NCBI GenBank assembly: GCA_012522185.1
Contig: JAAYKY010000041.1
Coordinates: 1 to 64,000, forward strand
Length of the DNA: 64,000 nt
Reading direction: 5' to 3'
From: Flavobacteriaceae bacterium
Lineage (GTDB): Bacteria > Bacteroidota > Bacteroidia > Flavobacteriales > Weeksellaceae
The notes beneath the pieces are model-generated. The model worked only from the letters and a program-made list of their open reading frames with translations, was not told the DNA's origin and made no database searches. Positions 15,457 to 24,709 of the stretch are shown piece after piece. The position numbers were made by a program, and so were the translations under genes. Position 1 is the first letter of the stretch. Each line of letters opens with the position of its first letter.

Positions 15457-16713
15457 TTACGCTTCCGCAAATTCAGTTTTGACTAATTTATATAATTTAT
15501 CGGAAGGGCGAATTCTAAAATCAATCGGAATGGTAATATTATCTCCTTTTGTAGCCGAATCTGAAACCAAGTCTTCGACCATCATAGAAGAAATTATAGT
15601 TTCTTTAGCGCCGGTTGTTGGCCCTGTGACAAGGATTTTATCGCCCACTTTCAAATCATACGCCTCAATCTGGAACTGTCCAATACTGGTTTTGGGAAAG
15701 AAATGTTTTCCTTTTCCTATGTAAACTTTCTTTTGAGTGGCCATAGAGCCATTGGCAGGCGACCATTCGCCTAATTTTTGTCCCAGATAATATCCATTCC
15801 AGAAACCTCGATTGTAAACGGTTTGAAGTAAATTCATCCAGTAATCTGTTTTTTCTTTGGAATAAGTTCCATCAGCGATAGAGTCGATAGCTTCTCGGTA
15901 ACAGCGGATGACGGTGGCTACGTATTCCGGCGCACGGCCACGCCCTTCGATTTTCAGCACTTTGATACCAGCATCTACTATTTGATCTAGAAAATCAATG
16001 GTACAAAGATCTTTCGGTGACATCATGTATTCGTTGTCCAATTCAATTTCAAATCCAGATTCCTGATCGATAACTGTATATTTCTTTCTGCAGTTTTGTT
16101 TACAAGCACCTCGGTTAGCTGATGAATTATGTGAGTGCAAACTCAAATAACATTTCCCGGAAACTGCCATACAAAGTGCACCGTGCCCAAAAATTTCTAT
16201 TTCCACCAAATTTCCGGAAGGGCCACAAATATTTTCTTTTTTAATTAAATCTGTTATTTTTTTGACTTGGCTCAAACTCAATTCCCGACTTAAAACAATG
16301 GTATCGGCAAACATCGCATAGAAACGAACTGTTTCAATGTTTGTCACGTTGATTTGAGTAGAAATATGAACCTCCATTCCGATTTGACGCGCATAAGCTA
16401 TCACTGCTTGATCCATCGCAATCACAGCTGTGATTTCCGCTTCCTTGGCCTTATCCATCAGAGTTTTGATGACAGAAAGGTCATGGTCATAAATAATGGT
16501 ATTCAACGTCAAATAAGTTCTAACGTCTAATTCTTTACAACGTCTGGAAATTTCGGGAAGGTCATCTATGGTAAAGTTGATGGAAGCACGTGCTCGCATA
16601 TTCAATTGCTCCACTCCAAAATAAACCGAATCCGCTCCATTGTCAAGGGCCGCCTGAAGCGATTCAAAATTCCCCGCGGGTGCCATCAATTCCATTTTTC
16701 CGTCTTTTGTCAT
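15457..16713 (-). CDS. U32-family protein, TrhP-like tRNA hydroxylation protein
   Basis: A 418-residue protein of the peptidase U32 family. A TIM-barrel-like N-terminal half (MELMAPAGNFESLQ, STQINVTN) is followed by the signature FGHGALCMAVSGKCYLS with Cys181 and Cys188, then NRGACKQNCR with Cys204 and Cys208, four Cys likely to hold an Fe-S cluster. The C-terminal third is the U32 beta domain. Characterised relatives (TrhP/YegQ) hydroxylate U34 of tRNAs using prephenate, while RlhA modifies 23S rRNA; length and the tail favour TrhP-like. No protease residues are evident. Its neighbour is a ferredoxin. Confidence 0.85.
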   Translation of the reverse strand: MTKDGKMELMAPAGNFESLQAALDNGADSVYFGVEQLNMRARASINFTIDDLPEISRRCKELDVRTYLTLNTIIYDHDLSVIKTLMDKAKEAEITAVIAMDQAVIAYARQIGMEVHISTQINVTNIETVRFYAMFADTIVLSRELSLSQVKKITDLIKKENICGPSGNLVEIEIFGHGALCMAVSGKCYLSLHSHNSSANRGACKQNCRKKYTVIDQESGFEIELDNEYMMSPKDLCTIDFLDQIVDAGIKVLKIEGRGRAPEYVATVIRCYREAIDSIADGTYSKEKTDYWMNLLQTVYNRGFWNGYYLGQKLGEWSPANGSMATQKKVYIGKGKHFFPKTSIGQFQIEAYDLKVGDKILVTGPTTGAKETIISSMMVEDLVSDSATKGDNITIPIDFRIRPSDKLYKLVKTEFAEA

Positions 16714-16732
16714 ATCCTTTTTATTGAATCTG

Positions 16733-16740
16733 CAAAATTA
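16733..16740 (-). promoter_or_regulatory. U32 gene -7 box TAATTTTG
   Basis: A perfect TAnnTTTG on the minus strand, 19 bases before the ATG at 16713. No other strong box is seen between the U32, ferredoxin and fthC genes, so all three may be co-transcribed. Confidence 0.45.
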
Positions 16741-16803
16741 CGAAAAAACCTCATTAGGAAATAATTATTTATAAATCAGCTCAAAACATTCATTTGGATT
16801 TCA

Positions 16804-18027
16804 TTATTCCATATCGGACTCGTTTTGTTTATCGCCCAACATCCAAGGAATCGTGTAATAAAACCCAATCGCCGTAAGGGTCAAAAGCACACCTGTTCCC
16901 ATCCACAAAGCGGAAAAACCGAATTCCTGTGCAATATAAGTTCCCAAAGGTGGAGTAATAATAAAGGCCAATGAAAATCCAATTCCCAAAAGCCCCATAT
17001 AAGCTCCTTTGTTGTTGGCACCAGAACGCAGTGCTGTAACTGTGGACATAAAAGGCAAAGTCCAGATTTCGCCTACACATAAAATCGTCATCGAAATAAA
17101 CAATACGATGAGCTGTGTGCTAAATCCAAGTAGTGCGAAGGAGATTCCACAAAGAAAAGTTCCGAGGAAAACCGTAAAACGTAGTCTGAACTTTTTATCA
17201 GCTATCTGAACCAATAGCATTTCCATAATAACGATAATCAGTCCGCTATAGCCCAAAATGTAGCCTATTGTTTTTTGCGACAAACCGGCTGCTTCTTTAT
17301 AAAACAATGGAAGTGTGTTGAGAAGTTGAAAGAAACAAACCGAGAAAATCAGACAGAAAAAGGAAAATAGTATAAATTTCCTATCCCGATAAGGCGAAAG
17401 GGATAGGATTTCGGGCTCTTGGCTTGGTATTTCTTTGTTTCGATGTTCTCTATTTCGAAAAAACCAGATATAGGTAATTCCGGCAATAAGTGCCGCGAGT
17501 GCATTGGAAAAGAATAAAAAATTATAGGAAATCGCCGAAAGAATTCCACCGAGTGCCGGCCCGATTGAAAACCCCAAATTTACCGCCATCCGATTCAGCG
17601 AAAAAGAACGTGTGATATTTCCTTTTTTGGCATAACGCGTAATTGCCACCGAGTTGGCCGGACGAAAAGCTTCGCTTATGGTACTTTGAAGCAGAATGAT
17701 TAGAGCCAAACTTGCTTCGGATTTGAAAATTGGAATAATACAAAACAAAGGAACGCTCAGAAGCAAGGCTGCCGATTGGACTTTAAACTCTCCGATTTTA
17801 TCGGTAATCATCCCTCCGAGCCAAGATCCGAGAACCGATCCAATTCCATAAAAGCTCAATACCAAACCCGTATTTTTGAGACTAAATCCCAGATGATCGG
17901 TCATGTAAATGCCAAGAAAAGGAAGCACCATGGAGCCCGAGCGGTTGATCAGCATCACCACTGCCAACATCCAACTTTCGGCTGAAAGTCCTTTGAATGA
18001 GTCGGTATAGATTTTTATTAGTCTCAT
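16804..18027 (-). CDS. MFS transporter
   Basis: A 407-residue integral membrane protein with about twelve hydrophobic segments. The family's loop 2-3 motif appears as GSWLGGMITDKIGEFK (near 68-84), and the TM4-5 region has NSVAITRYAKKGNITRSFSLNRMAVNLG-like sequence typical of the multidrug-resistance (MdtH/YttB-like) branch of the major facilitator superfamily. A cytoplasmic central loop divides the two halves. The substrate cannot be inferred. The gene stands between the U32 gene and the pyrophosphatase terminator. Confidence 0.9.
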   Translation of the reverse strand: MRLIKIYTDSFKGLSAESWMLAVVMLINRSGSMVLPFLGIYMTDHLGFSLKNTGLVLSFYGIGSVLGSWLGGMITDKIGEFKVQSAALLLSVPLFCIIPIFKSEASLALIILLQSTISEAFRPANSVAITRYAKKGNITRSFSLNRMAVNLGFSIGPALGGILSAISYNFLFFSNALAALIAGITYIWFFRNREHRNKEIPSQEPEILSLSPYRDRKFILFSFFCLIFSVCFFQLLNTLPLFYKEAAGLSQKTIGYILGYSGLIIVIMEMLLVQIADKKFRLRFTVFLGTFLCGISFALLGFSTQLIVLFISMTILCVGEIWTLPFMSTVTALRSGANNKGAYMGLLGIGFSLAFIITPPLGTYIAQEFGFSALWMGTGVLLTLTAIGFYYTIPWMLGDKQNESDME

Positions 18028-18064
18028 TTGTGATTTTCCACGTCGATAATTACAGGTTTAAGCC

Positions 18065-18093
18065 AAAAAAGCAGCCCTTTTTGGACTGCTTTT
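18065..18093 (-). terminator. Terminator of the pyrophosphatase gene
   Basis: AAAAGCAGCCC (18067-18077) pairs with GGACTGCTTTT (18083-18093) with one G-U pair and a five-base loop. On the minus strand it is followed by a T-run, 22 bases after the stop of the gene ending at 18115. Confidence 0.85.
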
Positions 18094-18114
18094 GTTTATT
18101 TTGAAGTTTCCTGA

Positions 18115-20832
18115 TTATTGGGAAACTACTTTAATGTCCACTCTTCGGTTTTTAGCTTTGCAAATATCGGTATCGTTGGCTTCACAAACGAAATGTTGTG
18201 CGCCATAGCCTTCGGCCTGCATTCTGCTTTCCTCAACTCCCAATTTAGAAAGAGCTGATTTCACCATGTTTGCACGCTCGGTCGATACATTAAGATTTAC
18301 TTCTTCTGCACCGGTATTGTCGGTATATCCTCCAATTTTAATTTTGGCATCTGGAAATTCCGCCATCATGGTAGCGATATTTGACAATTGTTCTTTTGAT
18401 TCGTCCAATAAATCAGAAGAATTGGTTTTGAAATGAACTCTGTCGAGCGAAACCCATCTATCGACTTTTGCATTGGCTGAATTTGAAATAAATCGGAACA
18501 ATTTAGATTCGCTTGAATAAGAACCTACATTCAAAATCAGACCTGATGGCAATGTAATTTCTGTAGTTTCTCCTAAATTATAAATGAAATTCCCTTCTGC
18601 ATCCAAAGCTTCTACATATACATTTCCAGAAGTTTCCTCTACTTCCGTTTGCACCAAAGCATCTGAATTTCCTGAAGTATGTCCACCCAAAATCGGAGCG
18701 ATTACCAATCCAATCAAACAAGTCAATTTGATCAGAATATTCATGGATGGTCCTGAAGTGTCTTTGAATGGATCTCCTACAGTATCACCGGTTACTGCTG
18801 CTTTATGAGCTTCAGAACCTTTGTATGTCATTTCCCCGTTGATTTCCACTCCAGCTTCGAAAGATTTTTTCGCATTGTCCCAAGCACCTCCGGCGTTGTT
18901 TTGGAAGATGGCCCAAAGTACACCCGAAACGGTAACTCCAGCCATATAGGCACCTAAGGCCTCGGCTCCCATCACAAATCCGATGATAATGGGTGTAATA
19001 ATGGTCAAAGCACCGGGCAACATCATTTCTCTTAAGGCTGCTTTGGTTGAAATTTCCACACATTTACCATATTCCGGTGTTCCGGTTCCTTCCATAATTC
19101 CGGGAATTTCTCGGAACTGACGACGAACTTCTTCCACCATCGCCATCGCTGCTTTCCCAACGGATTGCATCGCCAATGCGGAGAATACTACAGGGATCAT
19201 ACCCCCGATGAACAAAGCGGCCAATGTTTTGGCTTTGAAAATATTGATTCCATCGATTCCAGTAAAGGTTACATAAGCTGCAAACAATGCAAGTGCAGTC
19301 AAAGCTGCAGAAGCAATTGCAAATCCTTTTCCTACTGCAGCTGTTGTGTTTCCAACTGAGTCAAGGATATCTGTTTTCTCACGAACTTCTTTTGGAAGCT
19401 CACTCATTTCTGCGATTCCTCCTGCGTTATCTGCAATCGGTCCGAAAGCATCAATTGCCAATTGCATCGCAGTAGTTGCCATCATCGCAGAAGCTGCTAT
19501 AGCCACTCCGTAGAAACCTGCCAATTCATAAGATCCCCAAATTGCAAATGCAAATAAAAGTACAGATGAAAAAGTTGAAATCATTCCGGTAGCTAATCCT
19601 GCAATGATATTGGTAGCGGCTCCAGTGGATGAATTTTTCACAATATTTAAAACTGGCTTTTTACCTAATCCAGTATAGTATTCAGTAAATGCAGAAATCA
19701 AACCTCCCACGGCAAGACCAATCAAAGTCGCATAGAATATATTCATTCTGGAAACTTCTCTAATTCCCTCCCCAAAGAAATCCATGTACAATGTTTCTGG
19801 AAGCATCCAATTGATGAGAAAGAAACCGGCAATAGCTGTTAAAATAATCGCTGACCAGTTTCCTAAATTCAAGGCTGCCTGAACTTTATTTTCTTTCGCA
19901 TCTTCTGATTTTACTTTTACAAGGAAAGTACCAATGATCGATGCGATGATTCCTACCCCAGCTATCATAACTGGAAGCACGATAGGCCCCATACCCCCAA
20001 ATTCATCGGTAAATGCAGTACCATTTGCTGTTACATAATCTTTAATAATGTAATTACCCAAAACCATGGATGCCAATACAGTTGCTACATAAGAACCAAA
20101 TAAGTCAGCTCCCATTCCGGCCACATCTCCTACGTTATCTCCTACGTTGTCTGCAATTGTCGCAGGGTTTCTTGGATCGTCTTCCGGAATTCCTGCTTCA
20201 ACTTTCCCCACTAAGTCCGCTCCCACGTCGGCTGCTTTGGTATAAATACCTCCACCCACACGGGCAAAAAGTGCAATTGACTCAGCCCCAAGAGAGAATC
20301 CGGCAAGTGCTTCGAGCGCAATGGTCATTTCTTCGTAAAAAGGTCTTCCACCTGTTACGAAATGATTTACAAAAAAGATAAAAAACAAAGAAAGACCCAA
20401 TACGGCCAATCCTGCAACTCCAAGTCCCATCACGGTTCCTCCCGAAAAAGATACGTTAAGGGCTTTTGGTAAACTTGTTCGAGCCGCCTGAGTAGTTCTT
20501 ACGTTTGCTGCAGTCGCTACTCTCATCCCGATGTTACCCGCAAAAGCTGAGAAAATCGCACCGATGATAAAAGCCGGAACAATCAACCAACTTGTGGTAT
20601 CTACAATCGTAGAAATACCAAACAAAGCTGCAGATGCAACGATTACGAAAATTAGCAATAAACGATATTCAGCCGACAAGAAAGCCAATGCTCCTTCCTG
20701 AATGTTCTTTGCAAGTCCTTGCATTCTTTCATTCCCCGCATCCTGCTTTTTTACCCACATGAATTTGGATACCATCATCAATAATCCTACAATAGCGAGA
20801 ATTACCGGAATCCATAAAGAGAGTTGTTCCAT
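18115..20832 (-). CDS. hppA: Membrane pyrophosphatase fused to an OmpA-like domain
   Basis: A 905-residue fusion. Residues 1 to about 705 are a membrane-integral pyrophosphatase that couples PPi hydrolysis to ion export, with DVGADLVGK at 202-210 and [19 protein letters not shown] following. GNTTAA has Ala at the position that is Lys in K+-independent enzymes, suggesting K+ dependence. The gate residue aligned with Thermotoga Glu246 is Gly246, while position 184 is Glu instead of Ser; this pattern is reported for Flavobacterium-type H+ pumps, so H+ pumping is inferred. A ~95-residue linker leads to an OmpA-like domain (800-905) with peptidoglycan-binding Asp838 and Arg853 and a Cys883/Cys891 pair. 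Both termini of these pumps face the periplasm, so the domain should reach the cell wall. Usual length is 660-770. Confidence 0.95.
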   Translation of the reverse strand: MEQLSLWIPVILAIVGLLMMVSKFMWVKKQDAGNERMQGLAKNIQEGALAFLSAEYRLLLIFVIVASAALFGISTIVDTTSWLIVPAFIIGAIFSAFAGNIGMRVATAANVRTTQAARTSLPKALNVSFSGGTVMGLGVAGLAVLGLSLFFIFFVNHFVTGGRPFYEEMTIALEALAGFSLGAESIALFARVGGGIYTKAADVGADLVGKVEAGIPEDDPRNPATIADNVGDNVGDVAGMGADLFGSYVATVLASMVLGNYIIKDYVTANGTAFTDEFGGMGPIVLPVMIAGVGIIASIIGTFLVKVKSEDAKENKVQAALNLGNWSAIILTAIAGFFLINWMLPETLYMDFFGEGIREVSRMNIFYATLIGLAVGGLISAFTEYYTGLGKKPVLNIVKNSSTGAATNIIAGLATGMISTFSSVLLFAFAIWGSYELAGFYGVAIAASAMMATTAMQLAIDAFGPIADNAGGIAEMSELPKEVREKTDILDSVGNTTAAVGKGFAIASAALTALALFAAYVTFTGIDGINIFKAKTLAALFIGGMIPVVFSALAMQSVGKAAMAMVEEVRRQFREIPGIMEGTGTPEYGKCVEISTKAALREMMLPGALTIITPIIIGFVMGAEALGAYMAGVTVSGVLWAIFQNNAGGAWDNAKKSFEAGVEINGEMTYKGSEAHKAAVTGDTVGDPFKDTSGPSMNILIKLTCLIGLVIAPILGGHTSGNSDALVQTEVEETSGNVYVEALDAEGNFIYNLGETTEITLPSGLILNVGSYSSESKLFRFISNSANAKVDRWVSLDRVHFKTNSSDLLDESKEQLSNIATMMAEFPDAKIKIGGYTDNTGAEEVNLNVSTERANMVKSALSKLGVEESRMQAEGYGAQHFVCEANDTDICKAKNRRVDIKVVSQ

Positions 20833-20877
20833 CTGTATAATTTTAATTGTTTTTAATTGTTAGATAATGTCTTAACT

Positions 20878-20885
20878 CAAATTTA
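20878..20885 (-). promoter_or_regulatory. hppA -7 box TAAATTTG
   Basis: A perfect TAnnTTTG on the minus strand, 45 bases before the ATG at 20832. The rest of the 209-base gap to the DUF5686 gene is AT-rich and shows no gene. Confidence 0.45.
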
Positions 20886-21041
20886 AATTCATAGACATTA
20901 TGCATTTTATAAAAATTTTAACAATCAGCAAATATAGCATATTCCGTTTATTTGAAAAGAAATTTGATTTTTATCTTTCATTAAGTCAATGGAATTCTTT
21001 GATTTCTTCTCGAAATCTGTTTCCAATTGATTTGAATTAAT

Positions 21042-23582
21042 TTAAAATGAAAGTCCCATCCCAACCGTAACGCCGAATTTTCGCGCATCGGGCAGTTCCA
21101 GATAATTTCCACGCCAGTTAAAATCAATTCGGAACGGACGGAAATTCCCGATTCCGATGTTCTCGATCCCAAATCCGTATTCGAAATAAATTTTATCATT
21201 TGGCGCCAAATATTCAATGTCCGAACGGTTCATCTCCAAACTTTCCTTTGAGATATCGCCCCAAGCCGCTCTGATAAATCCTATTTCTCTGATTTTCAAC
21301 TTCTTGATTAAAGGGATTTTATTGAAAATCCATCCGTTGAAATGATGATCGAGAATAAAAGTCGCATAGGAATCGGTGACGAATTCATAATAATCCAATT
21401 GAGAAAAGATGCCAGGAATCTGCCCATAGCTTTCATTTCCGGGAATTACACTTAGCAAAGAAAGCGGTACACCTTGAAAGATTTTTCCCGCTTCGACCGT
21501 CAAATCACTTCTACCCAAAGAACCAATCAGAATAGGTTTGCTGAATAAAAACTGGAGTTTGTCGTAATTGAACTGACTGTTAAATAGTCCGCTGAAACCT
21601 TTGGTATAGCGCAACATAATGGTCGGCGCCAAAGTGCTGTGTTCGTAGCGATCGATTCCGTATCGGGAAAATTTAGCACCGGGGCGGGCAATCAATGACA
21701 GACTTAGATGGGTATCGATTAGATGTTCTTCACGGTAGCCTTTTTCGTTGATGTAACCGATGTTGAACAAGGCCGGATCGCCGGCGCGTGTGGTCTGATA
21801 ATTTCCATCAATCCGCACGGTGAAATTTTTCCAAGGATCAATCGAAGTGTAAATATTCGTCTTGTTGATATGGCTGAGTTTGTCATTGCTTCCTTGTCCG
21901 ATGATCGAGGAAGATGCAAAACTTCTGGTCATAATCCCGTCGGAAGTGGTGAGTTGAACGCCCAATTGTTCAATATCGCGTTTGGTTCCAATTCCAATTT
22001 GGAAGCGGTTGAATTTATTGAACATAAACCTTGCTTCAGCACCGTATTTAAACTGATGATCCCTGAATCCGTAAGCAAGATATCCGGCAATTCGCCACAT
22101 ATCGTTTTGTGAAAAATAAGTTCGTGCGCCGGCACGTAAACGGAAACCTTCAATATCGTTGTATCCAAATGAAGAATATAAATTTCCAATGTCGATGGCA
22201 TTCCAAACTTGCCAATAACCCGAGCCGAGAATTTCTACCGATTTCACAATTCGCTTGAAACGAGGCACTTGCTGAAGACTGTCGAGCATTTCATAAATCC
22301 CATCTTCGTTTCGGGAAAGTCTTTCGTGGCGGGCGTTTGCCCAATACAAATCATTTTTCTCAAAAGCGCCCGAAGTATAAGGATCGTGATTTCTTTCGTT
22401 GTAAAATTCGTCCGGATGCGGTTTTTCAAAATTGAAATCTTTGTAAGAAACCGTTCGGTGCGCAAACAAACCTTTTGAACTTTCTTTCTTATTCAAAAGA
22501 CTCATATCCAATAAAATATATTCGCGTTTCAATAAGAAAACCGAATCGTTTTTCACGTCAAATTGTTGGCTCACAAAGATATCCCGCACAAAATTCACAT
22601 CGATGTTTTTGGTGCTTTGCATATCGATTTCCTTCACGGCGTATTCTTTCATACTGATGTAAAAATCGCCTTTGAACGTATGTCCGCCGTCTCTTTTTGG
22701 ATAGTATTTAATTCGGTAACAATCAATTCCGTCGATGTTGATAGTGTCGGAAAGTTCGTATTCATAAACCGAAAATCCGTCGCGTGCAATGGGACTTACG
22801 AAATTGATATTGAAGAAATTAAGTCGATTGTCGTAAATATTGAATTCTTTGTAAAGATTTTTCAGGGTTTGGCCTACGATTTCGTTGTCATCAAATCCGG
22901 AACTTTTATTGGCTAATAAATCTTTTCTTTCCTTCTTTGTGGGTAAATTTTTACCATACACTTTGTAAATGGATTCGTTGAAAAATGCCGGGAGATAGGC
23001 TTTTCCGGTGATTTCGGAAGTATCGATTTTCTCAAAAATAAATTCCATATCCTTGAAAATCCGATTTTTTGTGAGGGCGCTGTCCACATTGTTCAGGTCG
23101 AACTGCAATTTTTCGTATTCCTCGTATTCATATTGGGGAACGTTTCTTAGTCCGTTGTTTCTTTTTCTCGCCCAGACTTCGAGCATGATGGCATACGCCG
23201 GATTTTCTTTTTTGGTTTTATACTTCTTTGTTCGTGCTGTAAGTGTAGCTTCGTTCAATGAAACGGTAGAGTTTTCGCTTAAATCAAGGGGGGTAAGATT
23301 GATATTTAAATTATAATTAATCCTTTGCCTTAATTCCAGTTCTATAAATTCATATCCATTGGCAGAAATTTCGAGAATGGAGTCCTGAATTTCGGATTCC
23401 AGATAAAAACTTCCATCGGTGTTAGAAGTGGTGAAGATTTGCGCATTTGGCAAATACAAATCAGCGTAAGCAATAGGTCTTTGCGTTTCAGCATCGGTGA
23501 GCTTGCCCGAAACCTTTACTTGCGCTACCAAAGATCCACAAATCAATGGTAAAAGATAAATAATAAGCCGGTTGATAGTCAT
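21042..23582 (-). CDS. DUF5686 outer-membrane protein with carboxypeptidase-like regulatory domain
   Basis: An 846-residue exported protein. A signal peptide (IIYLLPLICGSLVAQ) is followed by a CarboxypepD_reg-like beta-sandwich (VKVSGKLTDAETQRPIAYADLYLPN to about 110), then the long DUF5686 region; the last ~350 residues show alternating strands and end in VTVGMGLSF, a typical beta-barrel C-terminal strand with terminal Phe. DUF5686 proteins are outer-membrane proteins of unknown function, widespread in this phylum. ATG 23580-23582 starts the signal peptide directly; the longer frame to 23606 would run into the pdhB terminator hairpin. Confidence 0.88.
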   Translation of the reverse strand: MTINRLIIYLLPLICGSLVAQVKVSGKLTDAETQRPIAYADLYLPNAQIFTTSNTDGSFYLESEIQDSILEISANGYEFIELELRQRINYNLNINLTPLDLSENSTVSLNEATLTARTKKYKTKKENPAYAIMLEVWARKRNNGLRNVPQYEYEEYEKLQFDLNNVDSALTKNRIFKDMEFIFEKIDTSEITGKAYLPAFFNESIYKVYGKNLPTKKERKDLLANKSSGFDDNEIVGQTLKNLYKEFNIYDNRLNFFNINFVSPIARDGFSVYEYELSDTINIDGIDCYRIKYYPKRDGGHTFKGDFYISMKEYAVKEIDMQSTKNIDVNFVRDIFVSQQFDVKNDSVFLLKREYILLDMSLLNKKESSKGLFAHRTVSYKDFNFEKPHPDEFYNERNHDPYTSGAFEKNDLYWANARHERLSRNEDGIYEMLDSLQQVPRFKRIVKSVEILGSGYWQVWNAIDIGNLYSSFGYNDIEGFRLRAGARTYFSQNDMWRIAGYLAYGFRDHQFKYGAEARFMFNKFNRFQIGIGTKRDIEQLGVQLTTSDGIMTRSFASSSIIGQGSNDKLSHINKTNIYTSIDPWKNFTVRIDGNYQTTRAGDPALFNIGYINEKGYREEHLIDTHLSLSLIARPGAKFSRYGIDRYEHSTLAPTIMLRYTKGFSGLFNSQFNYDKLQFLFSKPILIGSLGRSDLTVEAGKIFQGVPLSLLSVIPGNESYGQIPGIFSQLDYYEFVTDSYATFILDHHFNGWIFNKIPLIKKLKIREIGFIRAAWGDISKESLEMNRSDIEYLAPNDKIYFEYGFGIENIGIGNFRPFRIDFNWRGNYLELPDARKFGVTVGMGLSF

Positions 23583-23602
23583 AAAATATTTAGCAAATAT
23601 CC

Positions 23603-23633
23603 ACAAAAAAACCTTCCGAATTCAGGAAGGTTT
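23603..23633 (-). terminator. Terminator of pdhB
   Basis: AAACCTTCC (23609-23617) pairs with GGAAGGTTT (23625-23633) around GAATTCA; on the minus strand a T-run follows. It separates pdhB from the DUF5686 gene. Confidence 0.88.
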
Positions 23634-23656
23634 CTATGTTTAACATATTTAATTGT

Positions 23657-24637
23657 TTATTTTTTGTAAGCGACCGATTTTGCTGCGTCCACCACTTCGT
23701 CCACACTCGGAAACCATTCTTTGAAAAGTTCAGCCGAATAAGGCGCTGAAATATCGGGAGCAGTGATTCTTTTGATTGGTGCATCTAAGTAATCAAAAGC
23801 TTTTTGTTGAACCATATAGGAAATTTCCGTCGAAATAGAGCCATAAGGCCATGATTCTTCTAAAATTACCAATCGGTTGGTTTTCTTTACCGAATTGATA
23901 ATGGTGTCATAATCCAACGGACGCAAAGTTCTCAGGTCGATGACTTCTGCGCTGATGCCTTCTTTCTCCAATTGTTCGGCAGCTGCCAAAGCATTTTTCA
24001 TGATTTTCCCATAGGAAACAATGGTCAAATCGGTTCCATCTTTTTTGATGTCCGCCACCCCGATTGGGATTAAATATTCATCTTCTGGGATTTCCATTTT
24101 ATCTCCATACATCTGTTCGGATTCCATAAAAATCACGGGATCGTTGTCACGAATTGCGGATTTCAATAATCCTTTTGCGTCATAGGGATTGGATGGAACT
24201 ACCACTTTGAGTCCGGGTGTATTGGCGTACCAATTATCAAAAGATTGGGAGTGCGTTGCACCCAATTGTCCTGCCGAACCAGTTGGTCCGCGGAAGACGA
24301 TGGGAACATTCCATTGCCCGCCCGACATTTGATACATTTTTGCGGCATTGTTAATGATTTGGTCAATGGCCACAAGCGAGAAGTTAAATGTCATGTACTC
24401 GACAATCGGGCGACAGCCGTTCATTGCTGAGCCTACTGCGATACCAGAAAATCCACCTTCGGCAATCGGTGTATCAATTACGCGTTCCGGTCCGAATTCG
24501 TCCAGCATACCTTTGGAAGCTTTGTACGCTCCGTTGTATTCCGCCACTTCTTCACCCATCAGATAAACTGAAGGGTCTCTTCTCATTTCTTCACTCATTG
24601 CTTCTGCAATGACTTCTCTGAATGTTTTTTCTGCCAT
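23657..24637 (-). CDS. pdhB: Pyruvate dehydrogenase E1 component, beta subunit
   Basis: A 326-residue transketolase-like subunit. Together with the alpha subunit it forms the thiamine diphosphate site that decarboxylates pyruvate and passes the acetyl group to the lipoyl domain of E2. Visible family segments are the thiamine-activating Glu region YLMGEEVAEYNGAYK, DTPIAEGGFSGIAVG, GATHSQSF and the C-terminal VIDLRTLRPLD and LEESWPYGS. Length is normal. Branched-chain E1 beta is a close relative but the motifs favour PdhB. No alpha subunit gene is in the window. ATG 24635-24637 is chosen over a start at 24658, which overlaps the promoter box. Confidence 0.93.
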   Translation of the reverse strand: MAEKTFREVIAEAMSEEMRRDPSVYLMGEEVAEYNGAYKASKGMLDEFGPERVIDTPIAEGGFSGIAVGSAMNGCRPIVEYMTFNFSLVAIDQIINNAAKMYQMSGGQWNVPIVFRGPTGSAGQLGATHSQSFDNWYANTPGLKVVVPSNPYDAKGLLKSAIRDNDPVIFMESEQMYGDKMEIPEDEYLIPIGVADIKKDGTDLTIVSYGKIMKNALAAAEQLEKEGISAEVIDLRTLRPLDYDTIINSVKKTNRLVILEESWPYGSISTEISYMVQQKAFDYLDAPIKRITAPDISAPYSAELFKEWFPSVDEVVDAAKSVAYKK

Positions 24638-24655
24638 AACTAAATCGTCAAGGAG

Positions 24656-24663
24656 CAAATTTA
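24656..24663 (-). promoter_or_regulatory. pdhB -7 box TAAATTTG
   Basis: A perfect TAnnTTTG on the minus strand 18 bases before the pdhB ATG at 24637. It overlaps the alternative upstream start at 24658, which can therefore be excluded. Confidence 0.5.
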
Positions 24664-24709
24664 AAAACTATTTTTGAATTTTTGCGCTTTGTGCTGGGAG
24701 TATTCTAAA

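Noticed and set aside
20070-20381. 103-codon plus-strand frame inside the pyrophosphatase gene
   Set aside because: Antisense shadow of a highly conserved coding region with no independent features.
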